Shown: positions 57,291-64,000 of the stretch, piece by piece
How the letters are laid out: each line of letters opens with the position of its first letter
Numbering within the stretch: position 1 is the stretch's first letter
DNA from: Sinotaia quadrata
Lineage: Eukaryota > Mollusca > Gastropoda > Architaenioglossa > Viviparidae
DNA: 64,000 bases
Assembly: GCA_028829895.1 (NCBI GenBank)
Contig: CM054181.1
Location: 69,919,259-69,983,258, forward strand
Direction: 5' to 3'
Notes under the pieces: generated by a model
What the model saw: the letters and a program-made list of their open reading frames with translations, nothing else
What the model was told of the DNA's origin: nothing
The model's database searches: none
Position numbers and translations under genes: made by a program

Positions 57291-59847
57291 AATTGTTGAC
57301 TTTATAGTCCACTATAAAGATTTGTATTAGATTTTATCCCAGTAACGGCTTACAGATGAGGAAGAGTGGTATTCTTACATAACCTGGTGGACGGCTGAAA
57401 GCCTGGTATACAGTCACAGAAAGTTCCATAGCAGCATCCCATCACCTCCAAATTGATATTTAGAATAATTAATTTATATTTTTTCACAACAAATTTCATT
57501 TTTACTTCTATAAAGAAACAAGTACAAAAAGTAGTCTTGATAAACATATATTATAATAAAGTAGCATTATTGTTATACATGTAATTCATTCTTAATAAAT
57601 ACAGTGCAAAACAATCAAAAGTAAATAAAATCCATCAATCCCACAATGCAATGTTACTGCTCTCTGTGCAGAAAAATATAACTATTCACGCATAAATGAA
57701 GTTAAACCACAAAATCCATCATATACAAATCATTCCATAATGATGTACATTAAAATGCAGACAATAACAAAGACAAAAGGATGAAAAAAGTGATTAAGAG
57801 AAGTTAACAAAAATCATTAAACAATAAATATGATCATGCTCTATACAATAAAACTTTTATTCTTTGTAAATATTATAGAAGTAAATACAAGTTATTAAAT
57901 AATTAATATATCATGTTCTATAGAATAAAATCTGTAAACTATTTTTTAGTAAATATATGCTTCAAATATATAATAAATTCTAAACAAAAATCAACCAGAT
58001 TTTTTAAATAGAAATTGAAAATATTATAGCCATAACAAAGCATCAAATAATACATTTTAAACTATATTATTGTATATTTTTTTTTAAATATGTAATTTTA
58101 TAAATTACTAATCACTCTTTTATGCATCAGTCTAAACTGTGTTGAAAATAAATGAATAATATATAGCCACATATATCATAATCACACACATATGAGTATA
58201 TGTATGTAAAGTGGATATGTAAATGAGTGAGTGAGCACAAGAAAAACAAGCAATTGCAACAATTTTTTTTTTTAATTTTACCGTTATGACACACAAATAT
58301 ATTCATACTGCAAAATACATCCCTTTACTCCATTTGAATAACATTATGAAACATGAACAAACGCACAATTACAGCAGTAACATATATGCCAACTACGTTA
58401 AATAACAAATCATAGGGGCATAGGGGAGGTTGGTTTCCAATGTAAGGTTGGTTTCACTGATACACAAACTATAAATAAGCAGTCTAAACATAGTCTAAAC
58501 TATGTGCTTAATCGAAGCAGCTTTAAACAGATGATCTCTGGCAGTATTCAAAATATGAAAACAAAAATAAGATTAAGTCAATAAAGTAGTGAATTGAAAT
58601 TCAAACTGAACAGTTTTGGAAGATAAGAGTGTACAGAGATGTATATAAAATAATTTTTAGTGAGACAACATAAAAAGTTATGCTAAAACAAAGTAAGAAA
58701 AAAGTGTCAATTATGCTACAATGTTATTGTCCTTGTTTAGACTTCTTGCAATGTCAAGGCAACAAATACCACTATGACACAAGGGTTAAGATAATCCTAT
58801 TTTCTGAAGGAAACAAGGATAATAGCTTTCTAGCAAAATATTGCCCATTTTAAGATTTCTTGTTTCATAAAAAAATTAATATCACTATGACACTAGGGCT
58901 GAGGTAGTCCCATAATTCTCAAGGAAACAAGGCCAATAACTTTCTAAAAACCACACAACATATGAAAATTGTAATAATTAAATTGTAATTTTATAATAAA
59001 ATCAAAAATTATTAGTTCAGTTCCAAAATTTACAGAAAAATTAACAACAGAAAATATATTTTACTATCCCCCAAACAAAAAGAGAAATATTAATAAAAAT
59101 CATCTTTTTATAAAAAAGCTTTTTAATTCTGCCACTACTCACATTCACTCTTTCAAAAATGCCTTAGACAAGCAAATAGAATTTTAAAAATATATAAACA
59201 TATATTATTATAAGGAGAATATTTAAAAGATAAGAGTGGAAGAAAATTAACAAAGGTTTGTGAGGTAAAATATTTTTCTTCCTTTTCAAAAAAAGAATAC
59301 AGGAAAAAGTTTGTATAAGCAAACATTGTGGGACTATTCTTTCCCCATATTCTCCTTCTTAAATAACTTTCCCCTAAGTGTTTGTTACTCAATTAAAAGA
59401 AAAAAAAGATAATCATCAAACTGATTAAAGCCCTGGCAATCTTTGTAGATAAGGCATCAACAATAAAGCAAGCTGCTGGAAGAATTACAGACTACAGGAA
59501 ATTCTGCCTTGGGAAAGCAGAAGATTGGAGGCAGTTATGACTACTTCATAGTATGTAAACAAAAAATAGTAACAATTTGAATTTCTCAGGCACCTTATAA
59601 AACAATTTCATTACCAGAAAACCTTAAAAGAAAACAAGACAGTGCTTGAATAACAATTATGCAATCAAGACAATTTAGGGAGAACAGTTCCATTAATTTA
59701 TGATGTCATAAAAGGAGATGACTATGCAACATGAACTTTGGTGTGAGGCACAAAGATGCCAAGCAAATGTTGTGCAATAGGACATGTATGGGTGCCAAGC
59801 AAGAGAACAGTGAGCTAATTTGCATGATCAAAGTATGTAGATGACAC
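57291..59847. other. CpG-poor, AT-rich unique DNA
   Basis: Hardly any CpG, no array, no frame above 80 codons. A loose duplication CACTATGACAC(A/T)AGGG...TCTCAAGGAAACAAGG-like lies near 58770-58940. It may be an intron or long untranslated region; no gene is seen. Confidence 0.5.
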
Positions 59848-60010
59848 CACTCACAGGACCAGAGTGATGCAGATGACACCACTCACAGGACCAGAGTGAT
59901 GCAGAGGACACCACTCACAGGACCAGAATGATGCAGAGGACACCACTCAGGACCAGAGTGATGCAGATGACACCACTCAGGACCAGAGTGATGCAGATGA
60001 CACTGCTCAC
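59848..60010. repeat. Minisatellite, 32/30-bp unit, 5-6 copies
   Basis: GGACCAGAGTGATGCAGATG recurs at 59856, 59888, 59920, 59950 and 59980. The last units lack CA. Confidence 0.96.
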
Positions 60011-62534
60011 AGGATCTAAACAATGTAGATAACACATCGCATGGCATAGAAAGCCAAGAAAATGAACAAAAAAATGATTTTTATTGAATTGAGAAAACTG
60101 CAGAATATGAAGAGTCTTAACAACACAATCACAACACTATGGAAACCCTACCAAGATTCACACAGTTTGGTAAACAGGTATTATGCTCTATAAAAAAACC
60201 AAGTACAAATATCACAGAGATTGTTACAAAGGAAAAGAGTTTTGTGATAGCACTCATCAAATTCAATAATCCCCATAAACAACATCAAACCAAAGAAAGT
60301 TGTGTTTTTTTTCAAAAGAGAGAGGGGAGAAAAGTGTGCAGTAATAATTAAAAAAAACACTCAGAAAATACATTATATACATATATATCAGAGACTTGTA
60401 CAGCTACATAAAATATATTACCAATATGTATTAACTGTTTTTATAGCACCTGCATTTCAGCCCTATATTAACACATATCTCAGTCATATAAAATAGGAAA
60501 CTTAAATTTCTACTCCACAGATTTTCAACTGATATGTGTGATCTGAATCAGGTAAAGTTAGGATGTACAGGTCTACACTACAGTGAACTGATGTAAATAA
60601 AGACAAATAGGATTTTGTCTAAAGTGGATAGATTTAAAAAGACAAATTTGATGTACAGGTCTACAGCAAATTGATTCATAGCTGTTACAATAGATTGAAA
60701 GTAAGTATAGGTGCATAGTACAGGTGCAGTGCAGGAATGTTTTTAAAAAATCAATTGTCGACAATTTTTAGAAGCATATAAAAGCAAATTTGTGGTAGGC
60801 AATCTCAGAGGATTAAATTCTACCATAATACAACAAAATCGAAAGATTATATACACAAACCCCAAAATTAATTTTAAAACACCCAATGAGCTGAGCTGTA
60901 AATTTTTTTTCAAATCAACACCTAATGCATGATTAGCATATATACAATGAATGCACAACAGGCAAAACTCGATAAAACAAAGATGGCTGATTACTAGAGA
61001 GGAAAAACAGCACAAGGCACATGTGATATTATCTGCACAATTGGTTTGTAAAGTGTGATAAAGTGAGTGACTTACTGAAAAGAATGACACATTCTGGCAG
61101 GAGTACATTCTCTAGACTGATGTCAGTATTGGTAAAAATAAAACATAATCTTAATAGTAAAACATAACCTAAGCAAACATATTTTCCCAGTATCTAAACT
61201 ATTCAAAGTATGGTGCATTCCTGTATGTCTTTCTTCCAGAAGATTGAAACTTACTTTTCTGCAAAAGATAAAGAGTTATCTATGATAATGTAAGCAACAG
61301 AAACAAAGCAGTCTAAGTTAATGTTACATAGAACAGAAAATCAAGATATAGGCAAAATTTATTTCCCCTAGATTGTAGGATAGCATTAAATTATTTTTAA
61401 GGAGCATTTAAAGCTGGAGTGCAAATTTCATCTGTTTGCAATCTGTTCTTGTAATTTATCTCTATTCACAAATTCCAATAAAATAATTTTATTAAACTAT
61501 TATTTATTTCATTGATGTTCAAATGTTAATTTCTTTTATGAATCTAAAAGATTTATTGAATTTTAAAATTTAAACAATTGCAAATAAAACAATTATATCA
61601 TTAATTATCACCAAAGTTAATGTATTTCAAAAAAAGTGTTTTAATTTTGATTTATTTAAAAGCATATATAATAATTTGCTATTGGATTTTCTTCTGAGAA
61701 TGAATAAAAACTTGACCACTAGAATGAAGAGTAGAAACTATAACAAACTATAAAAAATAAATTCTTCCTCTACATGTATTGTTAGTTTAAATAAATTAAA
61801 GCAAAACTGATAGACATACACGTCTCAGTAACACAGCAAATTTTATTTTATATATGCCTTTATTAGTAAACAAATCAGTAAAAGTAGCATTTCATTCTAG
61901 TTTATCAAACAGATCAAATAAAGGTACTATTTAGTTTTCTTTTCTAAGAAAATCATCACATCAGTACAATCTGAAATTGTTCACCCCTGTCTCATTTCAT
62001 TGTGTTTAAATTCAGTGGTAGTTATTTTCAATTGCCAATTAGGAGATAATAAGAAACTTCTGCAGTAAACTGAATTTGCATCTGTCTCAGAAAATCTAAA
62101 ATGTGGATTTCTCAAGCCCTGGTTTTGAGATTTTGCTTAAATATGTACATGAAAACAACAAAATGCAATAGGCATTCGACATGAATAGACATTAAAAAAA
62201 ATTTAAAGCAAATATTAAAACACTGAATGATGAGCAACAATCAAAATAAACCTCAAAAAATAATATCTAATATCTTATTCATCTGAAAAGTGCTGCCTAG
62301 AACATCTGTTGGAAATTATTATTTTCAACAGATGAAAGGTAAAGAGTGCCTTGTCAAACATGGGCATGCACATTGTAAGGAAACATTTAGAAAATAAATG
62401 TTCTTTGAGGTGAAATACTTTTTTAGACTACATTATGTGCTAACACTTTCTACTGTGACAGACATAACTTTCCACTCAACGCTGGATATTGTATCCAGTT
62501 TTGATATGTTATAAAAAAAACCCATACAAGTGAA
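60011..62534. other. CpG-poor, AT-rich unique DNA
   Basis: No coding exon or array is seen; small duplication GATGTACAGGTCTACA near 60562 and 60650. It is likely transcribed, noncoding DNA if the CpG loss reflects methylation. Confidence 0.5.
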
Positions 62535-63060
62535 GAATGAGTTTTAATCTGGTACTATTGTTTCCCAAGCATGCTTCATGCATCGCCACAATCTGGCTCT
62601 ATTTAGTACAATCTTTCTCAAGTGTTGCTTCACACATCATCAGAATTTGGTACTATTTAGTACAATGTTTCACAAGTATGCTTCACATACCATCAGAACC
62701 TAGTTCTATTGAGTTCAGTGTTTCACAAGCATGCATCATGTATCACCAGAATCTGGTACTACCGAGATCAGTGTTTCCCAAGAGTGTTTCACATACTACC
62801 AGAATCTGGTACTTTGAGATCAGCATTTTCCAAGCATGCTTCATGGATCACAGAATCTGGTACTACTAAGATCAAGTTTCCCAAGCATGCTTCACATATC
62901 ACCATAATCTATTTAGAACAGTTTCTCAAGTATGCTTCAGGTACCACCAGAATCTGGTATTATTGAGTATAGTGTTTCCCAAGTATGCTTCAGGTATCAC
63001 CAGAATCTGGTACTATTGAGTACAGTGTTTCCCAAGTGTGCTTCATGTATCACCAGTGGT
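62535..63060. repeat. Minisatellite, about 50-bp unit, 10 copies
   Basis: CCAAGCATGCTTCA, CATCACCAGAATCTGGTACT and GAGTACAGTGTTTC recur. Plus frames run through it, but lengths vary, so no stable peptide cycle exists. Confidence 0.93.
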
Positions 63061-64000
63061 ACATGAAAGAGTTTCAAAGAGCATGTGGCAGATAACAAAT
63101 CACAATTTTTCAGGTGAAAAGAAAAGCATATTGGTGTGTTCATATATATAAAATATAATCACATTATCACATAAAATAAACATTTGTGTACAATATTTAT
63201 ACATATTAACATGCAAAAATAAACACGAATGGCAAATATTTTTGTACAGTTTGATTTTAAAGTATATCTTAATGCTAGGCCTGCAGTATTGCAAATCTGT
63301 GGCCAGGACATTAGAAGAAGGGGTGGTGCAATATGACCAATGTCCCACAGGGTACACAAATGTTGTAAGTTTGAAAAACACTGATTTAGTAGATAAACAT
63401 CAGTATTTTATTCAAATGTACATATTTACCACTCAGTAAATAATGAAGTTTTCAAATGTGGCCAAAATGAAAATAGTATTACTGCATACATTAAGAACTA
63501 ACTGGTACCTAACAGATTATTAGCAATATTTTCTGGATCTTTGATTTAAATGCAACACAAATTCCTCACATTTCCCTACAAATTAATAACATTATCCCTA
63601 TTTCCACCAAACTATCACCTGCTGCAAGTTAAATAAATGCAGTGTGATTTTTCTTTCTCTTCACCATGAAGTTTGTACTATAAATAGACATGAAGTTTGT
63701 ACTATAAATAGATATTAAATTTCAAATGTGCTCTAAGGTCAATGACTGCATGTTTGAATGACAAAGGTAAATGACTCTATTGCATAAATACCACAGATAA
63801 ATGACTATACTTGTGTAAATGTTAAAGATAAATGACTGTTTGTATAACTGTTACTGAAGATATAGCTAGTGGGTTTCTTCTTTTTGTGCAATAAAAATTA
63901 AATATAATACTTTTTTTGTGACACTTCAGGGTTGCTCACTTATCAACCCTGTTACATGTGTGATCAGTATAAAATGAATTAAAGTCTAAAAAACAAATAA
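63061..64000. other. CpG-poor unique DNA with small duplications
   Basis: A 25-bp duplication (CATGAAGTTTGTACTATAAA) at 63664-63713 and a loose GATAAATGACT repeat at 63740-63850. No gene. Confidence 0.55.

Overview
The window looks like nuclear DNA of an animal. It is AT-rich, has no operons or ribosome-binding sites, and is filled with microsatellites and about 60 mostly unrelated minisatellite arrays. The one convincing gene is split by long GT-AG introns. Style (very dense minisatellites, patchy CpG depletion, TGACGTCA-like motifs) suggests an invertebrate, perhaps a mollusc or another lophotrochozoan; this is inference, not identification. I see no rRNA gene, no intact tRNA gene, no CRISPR array and no recognisable transposase or reverse transcriptase reading frame.

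Gene content is sparse. Two minus-strand exons (27196-27358 and 22012-22800) join in frame across a 4.4-kb intron and encode an acidic, then Gln/Ser/Pro/Gly-rich segment of about 317 residues. It resembles the disordered part of a transcriptional regulator, but I cannot name the family. Further exons of this gene must lie outside these two; I could not place them. Weaker exon candidates are 43611-43883 (minus, terminal), 17989-18217 (plus), 19417-19500 (plus) and 40220-40303 (minus). CpG-rich, promoter-like stretches occur at 1000-1640, 26750-26940, 43130-43525 and 51830-52240.

Layout: 0.5-6.2 kb carries arrays of 41, 57, 58 and 33 bp and a large inverted repeat. 6.2-9.5 kb is mostly unique. 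9.5-21.3 kb is nearly continuous tandem repeat. 21.3-27.4 kb holds the gene, with arrays in its intron. 27.5-38.7 kb is again mostly arrays, including a 19-bp satellite and a very uniform 42-bp array. 38.7-41.5 kb is AT-rich. 41.5-53.6 kb alternates arrays with short unique islands. From about 55 kb to the end CpG nearly disappears and arrays thin out, a pattern expected of a germline-methylated transcribed region.

The observations most worth following are: (1) an intronic 36-bp minisatellite that abuts the 3' splice site of the 789-bp exon and repeats branch-point, pyrimidine-tract and AG elements; (2) two hammerhead-ribozyme-like cores of the kind carried by Penelope-like elements; (3) arrays whose units contain perfect palindromes; (4) a 19-bp satellite whose monomer classes differ at CpG sites; and (5) arrays whose period keeps two or three reading frames open, which explains most long open frames here without any protein being made.
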